Origin: an uncultured Clostridia bacterium
GTDB lineage: Bacteria; Bacillota; Clostridia; TANB77; CAG-508
Reading direction: 5' to 3'
DNA: 34,457 nucleotides
NCBI GenBank assembly: GCA_944386695.1
Contig: CALXCB010000012.1
Span: 1 to 34,457 of the forward strand
This document shows positions 7,358-16,152 of this stretch, one piece after another. Positions within the stretch are counted from its first letter, which is position 1, and each line of letters starts with the position of its first letter. Made by a program: the position numbers and the translations under genes. Below the pieces are notes generated by a model. It did no database searches. It had not been told where the DNA came from and saw nothing but the letters and a program-made list of their open reading frames with translations.

Positions 7358-9277
7358 TTGAAATTATTAAGATGTCATATAGAGAACTTTGGTAAACTAT
7401 CTAAATTCAATTATGAATTTAATGAAGGATTAAATACTATAAAAGAAGAAAACGGATTTGGAAAAACAACATTTGCAGATTTTATAAAAGCAATGTTTTA
7501 TGGCTTAGAAGCAAAAAGAACAACAAAAGTACTAATAGATAGAAAAAAGTATATGCCTTGGCAAGGAGGTGCTTTTGGAGGAAATATAGAATTTGAACTA
7601 AATGGAAATAAATATAAGGTAGAAAGATTTTTTGGTAAAAAAGAAGCGGATGATGTATTTAAATTATATGATTTAAATACAAATTTAGAAAGTACAGATT
7701 TTTCAGAAAATCTAGGAGAAGAAATATTTAAATTAAATAAAGAAGCATATGAAAGAAGTACATTTATTTCGGGACAAAATATAGAGACGTCAATGAATGA
7801 TAGTTTAAGTGCAAAACTAGGAAATATTTTAGAAAATGAAAACGATATTAATACTTCTGAACGAGCAATTAAGGCATTAGATGATGCAATAAAAAATTAC
7901 AAAAAAACAGGAGGAAGAGGAGAAATAAATGAGAAAATACTTGAAAAAAGTAAACTTGAGAAAAAATTGCAACAATCTCAGATAGATGAAAAGACTCTTC
8001 AAGAAAGAAAAGAACAGTATAAAAATTTAAAAGAAAGAACCAAGGAAAAAGAAGATGAAAAAGAGAAATATCAGGCAGATCTTACAAATTTGATGCAACA
8101 AGAAGCCAAAAAAGCAAAATTTGATCAATATCAGATTTTAAATGGAAATTTAGAAGAAAGCAAAAAAAATCTTGAACAATATAAAGAAAAAATAAAAAAT
8201 GATAATGATATAAAAAACAAAATAGAATTAAATCAAAAAAAGAGTAATAATTTATCTGCTAATATTACAACTTTAGAAAAGAAAATAGAAAAAATAAGTA
8301 CAATTAATAATATATTATTGATAATATTCTTAATTCTAGGAGTTTTAGGAGTATTTTTAACAATTAGTCAAAGCATAAAAATTGGTATTCCTCTTTGCAT
8401 AATAAGTATAATTTTTTTAATAATATTCATTATAAAAAAAGTATCATTAAATAATTTAAAAAATGATTGCATAAACAAAAAACAAGAAAAAACAAATTTA
8501 GATAATTTGAATGAAACTCTAAATAATGTATATGAAAAACAAGAAAAAGAAAAGAAGACAGAGATTAATAGATTAGAAAATGAATATAGAATAAAGTTAA
8601 AAATGAAAGAAACTTATGAAAAGGAAAATAATATAAGGGAAATAACAAATATTAACAATATTACCTTAGATCAAATAGATAAAGAAGAAATAGAGAGCAA
8701 ATTAAATATATTAACTAATGAACTAAATCAATTAAATGATGAGAAAAATTATAATAAAAATCAAATAGAAATATTAGAAAGCAATCTAGATACAGTCTTT
8801 GAAGTAGAAAATGACATAGAAGAAGTGTCACAAAAAATTAATGAGATGAAACAAAATTGTGAAATACTAGAAAAAACAAAAAAATATTTAGAAAAGGCTA
8901 AAGAACAATTCTCTTCACATTATTTAAATAATATGAAAGAAAGTTTTATAAAAAATTTAATTCTAATAAATGAAAAAGAAATGGATATTGATTTAGATGT
9001 AAATTTAGAAGCAAAAATAAATGAGCAAGGTTCAAATAAAGAAATAAGATATTTTAGTACAGGATATCAAGACTTAATTTATATATGTATGAGATTAAGC
9101 TTAATAGATGCTTTATTTGAAGAAGAAAAGCCTTTTATCATACTAGATGACCCATTTGTAAATTTAGACGAAAATAAAATGAAAAATGCCTTAAGCCTAT
9201 TAGAAGAACTGTCAAAGGAATATCAAATAATCTATTTTGTTTGCCATGAGAGCAGGAATGCTCATATTTTAAAATAA
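7358..9277 (+). CDS. YhaN-like SMC/Rad50-type AAA ATPase with central membrane hairpin
   Basis: This is the predicted ATPase partner of the upstream nuclease (639 aa). The N-terminus has the SMC/RecF-like start MKLLRCHIENFGKL and Walker A ENGFGKTT (31-38). The C-terminus has a signature-like YFSTGYQDL and Walker B FIILDDPFVNLDE (about 593-605). Between them lies a long Lys/Glu-rich coiled coil. Two hydrophobic helices interrupt it at about residues 317-335 and 341-361 (ILLIIFLILGVLGVFL and IPLCIISIIFLIIFII), so the complex should be membrane-associated. From memory, Bacillus YhaN also has such a hairpin but is longer (over 900 aa); this copy has shortened coils. The TTG start at 7358 has a strong GAGGAGG 10 bp upstream. 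No clear terminator follows. Confidence 0.85.
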   Translation: MKLLRCHIENFGKLSKFNYEFNEGLNTIKEENGFGKTTFADFIKAMFYGLEAKRTTKVLIDRKKYMPWQGGAFGGNIEFELNGNKYKVERFFGKKEADDVFKLYDLNTNLESTDFSENLGEEIFKLNKEAYERSTFISGQNIETSMNDSLSAKLGNILENENDINTSERAIKALDDAIKNYKKTGGRGEINEKILEKSKLEKKLQQSQIDEKTLQERKEQYKNLKERTKEKEDEKEKYQADLTNLMQQEAKKAKFDQYQILNGNLEESKKNLEQYKEKIKNDNDIKNKIELNQKKSNNLSANITTLEKKIEKISTINNILLIIFLILGVLGVFLTISQSIKIGIPLCIISIIFLIIFIIKKVSLNNLKNDCINKKQEKTNLDNLNETLNNVYEKQEKEKKTEINRLENEYRIKLKMKETYEKENNIREITNINNITLDQIDKEEIESKLNILTNELNQLNDEKNYNKNQIEILESNLDTVFEVENDIEEVSQKINEMKQNCEILEKTKKYLEKAKEQFSSHYLNNMKESFIKNLILINEKEMDIDLDVNLEAKINEQGSNKEIRYFSTGYQDLIYICMRLSLIDALFEEEKPFIILDDPFVNLDENKMKNALSLLEELSKEYQIIYFVCHESRNAHILK

Positions 9278-9379
9278 AAATCAAGCATCAAAATATACTG
9301 TTTAAATGAGTATAAATACAAAAAAATGAGAAATAATAAATATAATGCTTAAATTAATAAAAAACAATATTTTTCGGAG

Positions 9380-9408
9380 TTGAAAATTTATTGGAATAAT
9401 GGTATTAT
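9380..9408 (+). promoter_or_regulatory. Promoter of the structured RNA
   Basis: TTGAAA (9380-9385) and TATTAT (9403-9408) are 17 bp apart, each a 5/6 match. The predicted transcript start near 9415 fits the 5' end of the RNA. The stretch 9278-9379 shows nothing else recognisable. Confidence 0.7.
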
Positions 9409-9414
9409 ATATAT

Positions 9415-9635
9415 AACTTAATAAAGCATAAAACTACCCTGCGTAGTGCGTGTAGACAGAATTTTTAGAACCTACAAGTTTAAAGAGGGGCTGGACTCTC
9501 GGTATGGCGTGCAAGCTTACTTCTAAAATGTCGTAAGAAGCCCAGGAATATTGAGGTTAGCACCCACCTGTTTTTGAGGAGGCAGGTTATTAAAAATTCA
9601 CCAACATCTTACGGCTAAGGCGGGGCAGTTTTTTT
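9415..9635 (+). ncRNA. ssrS: Structured RNA, probable 6S RNA
   Basis: This roughly 200-nt G+C-richer island in an A+T-rich gap has its own promoter and ends in seven T. The terminal arms pair (ACTACCCTGC near 9433 with GCGGGGCAGT at about 9620-9629). Further helices are visible inside: GAACCT with AGGTT, GGGCT with AGCCC, CTTAC with GTAAG, and ACCTG with CAGGT. The long, bulged rod with a closing stem and attached terminator, and the segments TTTTTAGAACCTAC and ACGGCTAAGGCGGGG, resemble Firmicutes 6S RNA, which binds the sigma-A RNA polymerase holoenzyme. The assignment rests on remembered family features, not an alignment. It might also read through into the next gene as a leader. Confidence 0.62.
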
Positions 9636-9660
9636 AGTTTGTGGAAAGGAAATTTAAGTT

Positions 9661-10641
9661 ATGGAAGAAAACAAAGAAACAAAAAAAGAGATAAGCAAGG
9701 AAAATGAAACAGAAAATGAAGCAAATGAAACCAAAAAAGATAAAAAAATAAATTTTCTAAAAAAAATATATTATTCAGTTTGTAAGCCAAGTGAATATAG
9801 TAATTTGGCAAAAGAAGGAGTAAAAGCAGCTTTAATATATTTTATAATTATGTTATTAATTATAGCAATAGTACCAGCTATCTTCCTTACATATAGTCAA
9901 AATAAAATTGCAACAGAATTTGCAAGTTATTTGCAAGAAAATTTACCAGAATTAACATTTTCAGATAATAAACTTGAAATATCAGACGGCGAGGTTTACA
10001 TTTTAAATGACCAAAAAGTAATAGATTTATTTGGAGGTATAGTAGTATTAAATACAAACTTAGAAAATGACGAAGAGATAAAAGAAGAGTATTCTGAAAT
10101 GGTTACAGATGATATTGCATGCATTATTTTTGAAAGTGACAAAATGCAAGTTTTATATAATGATTTAAGTGAGAATGATGAGAATCAAAATGAAAAAGAA
10201 AATATAGAATTTGAAAAAAATATTCAAGTAGATAATTATAAGTATGAAGATTATGCTTCAAATTTTGTGCAAGATACATCAAAAAAATATTCAAAAGAAG
10301 ATGTAATTAACTATTTTGGAAATATTTCTGTATTAGATAGTTTTGTACAATATTATATAATGTATTTTATAACTATAGTTGTAATGATGGCAATAAATCT
10401 AATAGTAATTTTTGTACTTGCAGTTATAATCTCGAAAATATTGGTAATACCGTTAGAAATAAAAGAATTATTTGCATTTTCAATTTATTCAACTACTTTA
10501 GGTAATATTCTTTATTTACTATATTTAATTATAAGTTATATAACATCACTTAATTTAGGAGATGTCAATATAGTTTATTTATTAATAGCATATGCTTATA
10601 TACTTATAATTTTAATAAAGAAAAAACGATTATGTAATTAA
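9661..10641 (+). CDS. DUF1189-like membrane protein
   Basis: This membrane protein of 326 aa has no established function. A highly charged Lys/Glu N-terminus (about residues 1-35) is followed by FLKKIYYSVCKPSEYSNLA and a first hydrophobic helix at about 57-77. An extracytoplasmic region of about 150 residues is rich in Asp/Glu. Three further hydrophobic segments lie between about residues 235 and 322, ending in a basic KKKRLCN tail. The 'SxxKPxxY' start, one helix, external domain and helix cluster correspond to the DUF1189 layout as I remember it. The ATG at 9661 follows GGAAAGGAAA. The gene sits alone between the structured RNA and a strong terminator. Confidence 0.7.
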   Translation: MEENKETKKEISKENETENEANETKKDKKINFLKKIYYSVCKPSEYSNLAKEGVKAALIYFIIMLLIIAIVPAIFLTYSQNKIATEFASYLQENLPELTFSDNKLEISDGEVYILNDQKVIDLFGGIVVLNTNLENDEEIKEEYSEMVTDDIACIIFESDKMQVLYNDLSENDENQNEKENIEFEKNIQVDNYKYEDYASNFVQDTSKKYSKEDVINYFGNISVLDSFVQYYIMYFITIVVMMAINLIVIFVLAVIISKILVIPLEIKELFAFSIYSTTLGNILYLLYLIISYITSLNLGDVNIVYLLIAYAYILIILIKKKRLCN

Positions 10642-10653
10642 ATATTATACTGA

Positions 10654-10684
10654 CTTTTCAGTCTAAAGACTGAAAAGCTTTTTT
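10654..10684 (+). terminator. Rho-independent terminator
   Basis: CTTTTCAGTC pairs perfectly with GACTGAAAAG around a TAAA loop and is followed by a six-T run. It ends the DUF1189-like gene before the fatty acid block. Confidence 0.9.
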
Positions 10685-10716
10685 ATGTTATAAATAATAA
10701 TGTTGAAAATAAAGTA

Positions 10717-10725
10717 TGTTATAAT
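10717..10725 (+). promoter_or_regulatory. Extended -10 promoter of the fatty acid block
   Basis: TGTTATAAT is a perfect extended -10 element (TGn plus TATAAT at 10720-10725). No good -35 lies 17 bp upstream; a TTGAAA at 10703 is too close. The 70-nt leader to the synthetase gene shows no clear operator. Confidence 0.55.
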
Positions 10726-10803
10726 ATTAAATTAGAAGTGAGGGTTGAAAATAATTACAACTTTTTAACCAGATTTCTGCCTTGGGAAGGAATGAGATAA
10801 AAA

Positions 10804-12522
10804 ATGAGCAAAATACTATATGATTATTTAAAAATACGAGATTTAAAAGATATGTTAAATAAAACCAGAAAATTATATGGGCAAAGACCAGCATATAAAA
10901 TAAGAATTGAAAAAGGAAAATATCAAATTTTTACACATGAAGAAGTAAGAGAAATGGTAGATTCTTTGGGAACAGCATTAATTGATTTGGGATTAAAAGG
11001 AAAAAGAATCGCTATTATTGGAGAAAATAGATATGAATGGGAAATTGCCTATTTATCTATAGTATGTGGTACTGGAATTGTTGTACCTCTTGATAAATCA
11101 TTACCAGAAAAAGAATTGGAATCACTAGTAGAAAGATCTGAAGTAGAAGCAATATTTTATACACAAAAAAATGCAAATTCTGTTGAAAAAATCAAATTTA
11201 ATGAAAATAATAAGCTTAAACATTTAATTTGTATGGATTTTGAAAATCACAGTAAAGGAATATATTCTCAAAAAGAATTAATAGAAAAAGGAAAAAAATT
11301 AATAAAAGATGGTCATAGAGAATTTATGGATGCAAAAATAGACCCAGAAGTAATGAATATGATGCTATTTACATCTGGAACAACATCAAAATCTAAAGTT
11401 GTAAAACTATCACATAAAAATATATGCTCAAATTTGATGGATATAGGAAGTGTCTTAGATGTAACATCTCAAGATACGTTTCTTTCTGTTTTGCCAATAC
11501 ATCATGTCTTTGAATGTACAGTTGGATTTTTATTTGCTTTATATAATGGAGCTCAAATAGTATTTTGTGATGGTCTAAGACATATTGTGGAAAATTTAAA
11601 AGAATATGAAGTGTCAGTTATGGCTTGCGTACCTGCTATTTATGAAAGAATATTTATGATGATTCGAAAAAACATAGAAAAACAAGGTAAATTGGAACTA
11701 ACCTTAAAACACGAAGAAAAATACAAGAATTTTCCAATGAAGGATAAAAAGAAAGTATTTAAAGAAATACATGATATATTAGGTGGAAGAGTAAAATTAT
11801 TTATCAGCGGAGCAGCATCATTAGATCCAAAGATAGAAAAAAAATATAGGCTTTTAGGAATAAATTTAGTTCAAGGGTATGGATTAACAGAAACATCTCC
11901 TATCGTAGCGATAGGAACAAATAAATACTATAGGACTGGGTCAATAGGGAAAACAGTTCCAAGTGTAGAAGCTCAACTTGTAAATGAAAATGAAGAAGGA
12001 GTAGGTGAATTAATTGTTAAAGGACCAAATGTAATGATGGGATATTACGAAGACGAAAAGGCAACAAACGCAGTAATAAAAAATGGTTGGTTTTATACAG
12101 GAGATTTAGCTAAAATAGATGAAGAAGGTTATATTTATATTTGTGGAAGAAAAAAATCAGTAATTGTTTTAAAAAATGGAAAAAATATATTTCCAGAGGA
12201 AATGGAAAATTTAGTTAACAAAATCGAAGGAGTAAATGAATCATTTATATTTGGTAAACAATTATCAGAAGATAAAGAAAATATAAAAATAAATGTAGAA
12301 ATTGTATTTGATCGAAAAACAGTGGAAGATGTCTACAAAGTAAAAACAGATGCAGAAATTTATGAAGCAATTTCAAGTAAGATAAAAGAAATTAATAAAA
12401 CTATACCAAAGTACAAAGCTATAAGAGGATTAATCTTAACAGAAAAACCTCTAATTAAAACAACTACAAATAAAATTAAAAGGCAGGACAATTTAAATGC
12501 AATTGAAAAACTTAAAAACTAA
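10804..12522 (+). CDS. AMP-binding acyl-CoA/acyl-ACP synthetase
   Basis: This enzyme of the ANL superfamily adenylates a fatty acid and transfers it to CoA or ACP (572 aa, a normal length). Motifs in order: the ATP loop LFTSGTTSKSKVV (about residue 196), the substrate-pocket region LPIHHVFECTVGF, GYGLTETSP, GWFYTGDLAKIDEEGYIYICGR, and the C-terminal hinge lysine region KNGKNIFPEE. A late lysine in TTTNKIKRQ matches the catalytic Lys of the family. It is the first gene of the fatty acid block and overlaps the biotin ligase by 26 bp. This suggests it feeds exogenous or recycled fatty acids into lipid synthesis; CoA versus ACP as acceptor cannot be told from the sequence. Confidence 0.88.
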   Translation: MSKILYDYLKIRDLKDMLNKTRKLYGQRPAYKIRIEKGKYQIFTHEEVREMVDSLGTALIDLGLKGKRIAIIGENRYEWEIAYLSIVCGTGIVVPLDKSLPEKELESLVERSEVEAIFYTQKNANSVEKIKFNENNKLKHLICMDFENHSKGIYSQKELIEKGKKLIKDGHREFMDAKIDPEVMNMMLFTSGTTSKSKVVKLSHKNICSNLMDIGSVLDVTSQDTFLSVLPIHHVFECTVGFLFALYNGAQIVFCDGLRHIVENLKEYEVSVMACVPAIYERIFMMIRKNIEKQGKLELTLKHEEKYKNFPMKDKKKVFKEIHDILGGRVKLFISGAASLDPKIEKKYRLLGINLVQGYGLTETSPIVAIGTNKYYRTGSIGKTVPSVEAQLVNENEEGVGELIVKGPNVMMGYYEDEKATNAVIKNGWFYTGDLAKIDEEGYIYICGRKKSVIVLKNGKNIFPEEMENLVNKIEGVNESFIFGKQLSEDKENIKINVEIVFDRKTVEDVYKVKTDAEIYEAISSKIKEINKTIPKYKAIRGLILTEKPLIKTTTNKIKRQDNLNAIEKLKN

Positions 12523-13078
12523 TTTTTTAGGAAGAAATATATTTTATTATAAAACAATAGATTCAACACAAAAAGAAATCTGGAGAAGAGTTGATGATGA
12601 CAAAATAGAAAGTGGAACATTAATTTTTGCTGATATACAAACTGGAGGTATAGGTACCCATGGAAGAATTTGGCACACTGACGAAAAAAATAATATTGCA
12701 TTTTCATTTTATTTAAGATTAAATTGTGATATAATTGCACTATCAGGTTTAACTAAAAAAATTGCGGAAATAATATTGCAGATTTTTAAAGATAAATATG
12801 GAATCAATCTTCAGATTAAAGAGCCAAATGATATTTATTACAATGGAAAAAAATTAGGAGGAATATTATCAGAAACTAAAATGATTACAAGTAAAGTAAA
12901 ACATTTGGTTATAGGGATAGGAATAAATACAAATAAAAACTATTTTCCAGAAGACATAGCAGAAAATGCAACATCTATAATAAAAGAATTTGGCATAACA
13001 ATAAATACAAAAGAATTTATAGCAGAATTTTGTAACAAATTCGAAATAGAAATAACAAGGAGGACAGAAAATATATGA
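12497..13078 (+). CDS. birA: Biotin--[acetyl-CoA carboxylase] ligase, short form
   Basis: This ligase attaches biotin to the AccB lysine via biotinyl-5'-AMP. The 193-aa protein has only the catalytic domain: IDSTQKE near the N-terminus, the biotinyl-AMP loop as GGIGTHGRIWH, NNIAFSFYLR, EPNDIYYNGKKLGGILSE and VIGIGINTN. There is no N-terminal helix-turn-helix, so it should not be a repressor. It ends only about 40 residues after the GIGINTN strand, so the small SH3-like C-terminal domain of other ligases appears reduced or missing. The usual KWPND is EPND here. It overlaps the synthetase gene by 26 bp, and its stop overlaps the fabD start (ATGA), indicating tight translational coupling. The presence of accB in the same block supports the role. 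Confidence 0.88.
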   Translation: MQLKNLKTNFLGRNIFYYKTIDSTQKEIWRRVDDDKIESGTLIFADIQTGGIGTHGRIWHTDEKNNIAFSFYLRLNCDIIALSGLTKKIAEIILQIFKDKYGINLQIKEPNDIYYNGKKLGGILSETKMITSKVKHLVIGIGINTNKNYFPEDIAENATSIIKEFGITINTKEFIAEFCNKFEIEITRRTENI

Positions 13079-13980
13079 AAATAGGATTTTTATTTCCTGG
13101 CCAAGGTTCACAATTTGTAGGGATGGGAAAAGATTTATATGAAAAATATGATGAAGCAAAAGAAATATACAAAAAAGTAGAACAAATAACAGGTATTGAT
13201 ATAGCTAAACTATCTTTTGAAGGACCAGAAGAAATATTAAATCAAACGAAATACACACAGCTTGCAATTCTTACACACAGTTTAGCAACACTAGAAATTT
13301 TAAAAGAAAAAAATATTCAAGCAGAAATCTCAAGTGGACTAAGTTTAGGAGAATATACAGCATTAATTTATAGTAAGGCATTATCTTTTGAAGACGGTGT
13401 AAAGTTAGTTCAAAAAAGAGGAGAGTATATGCAAGATTTAGCACCAAAAGGAGATTGGCAAATGGCGGCAGTATTGGGAGTGGAAGATAATAAAGTAGAG
13501 GAATTATGTAGCAATGTAACAAAAGGTTTTGCTGTTCCAGTAAATTTTAATTGTCCAGGTCAAGTAGTAGTAACTGGAGATAAACAAGGAATTGAGCAAC
13601 TGCAAGAAATAGCAAAAGAAATGGAAATAAAGAAAATACGAATATTAAACACATCAGGACCATTTCATACAGAAAAACTAATTGAAAGTTCAAAAGCTTT
13701 AAGAAAAGAACTAGAAAATATAACAATCCATAAGTTTGAAACAAAAGTTATAAGAAACATTGATGGAGAGCTATATACAGAAGAAGATGATATAAAAGAC
13801 ATTTTAGCAAAACATATAGTAAGTCCAGTAAGATTTTCAAAAGGACTAAATAAAATGATAGAACTTGGAGTAGATACATTTATTGAGGTCGGACCAGGAA
13901 AAACACTATCAGGATTTGTAAAAAGAATTCCAAATGAAAAAGAACTAAAAATAGTTCAATTTGGAACAGTTATTGGTTAA
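13075..13980 (+). CDS. fabD: Malonyl-CoA:ACP transacylase
   Basis: This enzyme transfers malonyl groups from CoA to ACP, supplying the extender unit for elongation. The 301-aa length is normal. The N-terminal FPGQGSQFVGMG, the nucleophile motif SGLSLGEY (Ser90) and the catalytic His in GPFHTEKL (His198) are present, with the C-terminal VEVGPGKTLSGF. The usual GHSLGE has Leu in place of His, a variant I believe occurs in other Clostridia. The ATG lies in an ATGA overlap with birA and follows AACAAGGAGGA. A 71-bp palindrome separates it from fabG. Confidence 0.95.
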   Translation: MKIGFLFPGQGSQFVGMGKDLYEKYDEAKEIYKKVEQITGIDIAKLSFEGPEEILNQTKYTQLAILTHSLATLEILKEKNIQAEISSGLSLGEYTALIYSKALSFEDGVKLVQKRGEYMQDLAPKGDWQMAAVLGVEDNKVEELCSNVTKGFAVPVNFNCPGQVVVTGDKQGIEQLQEIAKEMEIKKIRILNTSGPFHTEKLIESSKALRKELENITIHKFETKVIRNIDGELYTEEDDIKDILAKHIVSPVRFSKGLNKMIELGVDTFIEVGPGKTLSGFVKRIPNEKELKIVQFGTVIG

Positions 13981-13984
13981 TTTT

Positions 13985-14055
13985 TTCTCATTGGGGACAG
14001 ACCCTTTCGCGAAAGGGACAGTTCCTTTCGCAAAAGGGTCTGTCCCCAATGAGAA
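13985..14055. repeat. Intergenic palindrome A1 (fabD-fabG gap)
   Basis: A 23-bp perfect outer stem (13985-14007 with 14033-14055; core CATTGGGGACAGACCC) encloses a second stem, GCGAAAGG with CCTTTCGC. It fills nearly all of the 95-bp gap without a terminator-like T run after it. It shares CATTGGGGACAG and the CTTTTCGCAAAAGGG-type inner segment with the palindrome at 20276-20340. Confidence 0.95.
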
Positions 14056-14075
14056 ATGAATAAGGAGGAGATAAT

Positions 14076-14807
14076 ATGTCAGTAGCATTAATTACAGGAG
14101 CTACCAGAGGAATTGGAAAGCAAATTGCTTTAACACTTAGCAAAGCAGGTTTTGATATAGCAATTAATTATAGAAAAGAAAATGACGAATTAAAATCATT
14201 AAAGGAAGAAATTGAAGCTAATAATGTAAAATGTTTATTAGTACAAGGAGATGTTTCTAATTTTGATGATTGTGAAAGATTTGTAAAAGAAACAGTAGAT
14301 GAGTTAGGATCTATCGATGTTTTAGTAAATAATGCAGGAATTACAAAGGATATGCTTTTAATGAGAATGAAAAAAGAAGATTTTGAACAAGTAATAAATA
14401 CTAATTTAGTGGGAACTTTTAATGTAACCAAAAATGCCATTACTTATATGATGAAAGCACATAAAGGGAATATTGTAAATATTTCATCGGTTGTAGGTAT
14501 TTCTGGAAATGCTGGTCAGACTAATTATTCAGCTTCTAAAGCTGGAATAATAGGATTTACAAAAAGTTTAGCAAAAGAAGTAGCATCTAGAAATATAAGA
14601 GTAAATGCAGTAGCACCAGGGTTTATTGAAACCAATATGACAGATGTATTAAAGGAAGAAGTAAAAGCCGAAATCGCAAAAAATATTCCCTTAAAAAGAA
14701 TGGGAAATGCAAAAGATGTTGCAAATGCTGTTAAATTTTTAGTGTCTGAAGATAGCTCTTATATAACAGGACAGGTACTTCAAGTTGATGGAGGAATGCT
14801 TATGTAG
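14076..14807 (+). CDS. fabG: 3-oxoacyl-ACP reductase
   Basis: This NADPH-dependent reductase of the short-chain dehydrogenase family performs the first reduction of each elongation round. The 243 aa are typical. The cofactor loop TGATRGIGKQIA is near the N-terminus, NNAGIT at about residue 86, the catalytic Ser138 in NISSVVG, and Tyr151 and Lys155 in NYSASKAG, the same numbering as E. coli FabG. The C-terminal VDGGMLM is also standard. The ATG follows a strong AAGGAGGAG located just outside the palindrome. fabF follows after 52 bp. Confidence 0.95.
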   Translation: MSVALITGATRGIGKQIALTLSKAGFDIAINYRKENDELKSLKEEIEANNVKCLLVQGDVSNFDDCERFVKETVDELGSIDVLVNNAGITKDMLLMRMKKEDFEQVINTNLVGTFNVTKNAITYMMKAHKGNIVNISSVVGISGNAGQTNYSASKAGIIGFTKSLAKEVASRNIRVNAVAPGFIETNMTDVLKEEVKAEIAKNIPLKRMGNAKDVANAVKFLVSEDSSYITGQVLQVDGGMLM

Positions 14808-14859
14808 TTTTTAAGATGGGTTAAAAAATATTTGATTAAAATGAGAAAGGGTGTAAAAA

Positions 14860-16098
14860 GTGGAAAAAAGAGTTGTAATTACAGGATTGGGTGCTATAAC
14901 ACCAATAGGTAACACAGTAGATGAAATGTGGAAGGGAATTGAAGAAAAAAAGTGTGGAATAGATAAAATAACACATTTTGATGCAGAAGGTTATAAAACA
15001 GGCTTAGCAGCAGAAGTAAAAAATTATGATCCGTTAGAATATTTTGAAGCAAAAAGTGCAAAAAGATTAGATAAATCATCTCAATTTGCTATTATTGCTG
15101 CAAAAGAAGCATTTAAGGATAGTGGTATAACAAAAGAAAATACAGATTTTGAAAGAGTTGGCGTTTTTGTAAGTTCTGGAATAGCTGGATTAAAAACTAT
15201 TCAAGAACAATGTGAAGTAAATTATGTTAAAGGACATAATAGAGTTTCACCTATGTTCATTCCTATGACAATAGCTAATATGCCAGCAGGAAATATAACA
15301 ATTGAATTAGGACTTAAAGGAGAGTCTATATCTATAGTCTCGGCTTGTGCATCATCAACTCATGCAATTGGAGAAGCCTATAAAACAATTAAATACGGTT
15401 CAGAAGATGTAATTTTAGCTGGAGGAACAGAGGCATCAATTTGTGGAATTGGAATTGCAGGTTTTGAAAATATGAAAGCTTTATCTCATGCTACTGATCC
15501 AAATAGAGCAAGTATTCCATTTGATAAAGAAAGAAATGGTTTTGTTATGGGCGAAGGTGCAGCTGTCTTAGTATTAGAAGACTTAGAACATGCAAAGACC
15601 AGAGGAGCTAAAATTTATGCAGAAGTAATTGGGTATGGAGCAACATCAGATGCTTACCATATTACATCACCTGCTCCCGAGGGAGAAGGTGGAGCAAGAG
15701 CTATGAAGAGAGCTATGGAAGATGCTAAAATTAAACCAAAAGATGTTGATTATATAAATGCTCATGGAACATCAACACATTTAAATGATAGTTTAGAAAC
15801 ACAAGCTATAAAAACAGCATTTGGAGATGAAGCTTATAAAGTTATGGTAAGTTCTACAAAATCTAATACAGGACATTTATTAGGAGCAGCAGGAGGCTTA
15901 GAAGCAATTGTTTGTGTAAAAGCAATTGAGAATTCATTAGTTCCTCCAACAATTAATTACCAAGTAAAAGATGCGGAGTGTGATTTAGATATTGTACCAA
16001 ATGAACCAAGAAAATCAGACATCAAAATAGCAATGTCTAATTCTTTAGGATTTGGTGGACATAATGCAAGTATCATATTAAAAGAATATCAAGGATAA
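14860..16098 (+). CDS. fabF: 3-oxoacyl-ACP synthase II
   Basis: This condensing enzyme adds malonyl-ACP to the growing acyl-ACP chain. The 412 aa show the catalytic Cys163 in SACASSTHAIG, the first His in NAHGTSTHLND and the second in STKSNTGHLLGAAGG, plus the C-terminal SNSLGFGGHNAS. All catalytic residues are intact. Translation starts at GTG (GTG GAA AAA AGA) with GAGAAAGGG upstream. It is the only condensing enzyme in the block; no FabH, needed for initiation, is seen in the window. Confidence 0.95.
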   Translation: MEKRVVITGLGAITPIGNTVDEMWKGIEEKKCGIDKITHFDAEGYKTGLAAEVKNYDPLEYFEAKSAKRLDKSSQFAIIAAKEAFKDSGITKENTDFERVGVFVSSGIAGLKTIQEQCEVNYVKGHNRVSPMFIPMTIANMPAGNITIELGLKGESISIVSACASSTHAIGEAYKTIKYGSEDVILAGGTEASICGIGIAGFENMKALSHATDPNRASIPFDKERNGFVMGEGAAVLVLEDLEHAKTRGAKIYAEVIGYGATSDAYHITSPAPEGEGGARAMKRAMEDAKIKPKDVDYINAHGTSTHLNDSLETQAIKTAFGDEAYKVMVSSTKSNTGHLLGAAGGLEAIVCVKAIENSLVPPTINYQVKDAECDLDIVPNEPRKSDIKIAMSNSLGFGGHNASIILKEYQG

Positions 16099-16119
16099 TT
16101 AAAGAAAGGAGGCAAACTT

Positions 16120-16140
16120 ATGCTAAAAAATAATGCATAA
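16120..16140 (+). CDS. Seven-codon mini-ORF before accB (leader peptide or broken start)
   Basis: ATG CTA AAA AAT AAT GCA TAA follows AAAGGAGG at good spacing, the only strong ribosome binding site between fabF and accB. It ends 12 nt before the accB ATG and is in the same frame, so accB could be translated by reinitiation or coupling. Alternatively it is a former accB N-terminus cut by a stop codon. Whether it is expressed is not known. Confidence 0.45.
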   Translation: MLKNNA

Positions 16141-16152
16141 GTCATACAAATC

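Noticed and set aside
13985..14055. Palindromes in the fab block as rho-independent terminators
   Set aside because: None of the four has a T run after the stem, and all lie between genes that need joint transcription.
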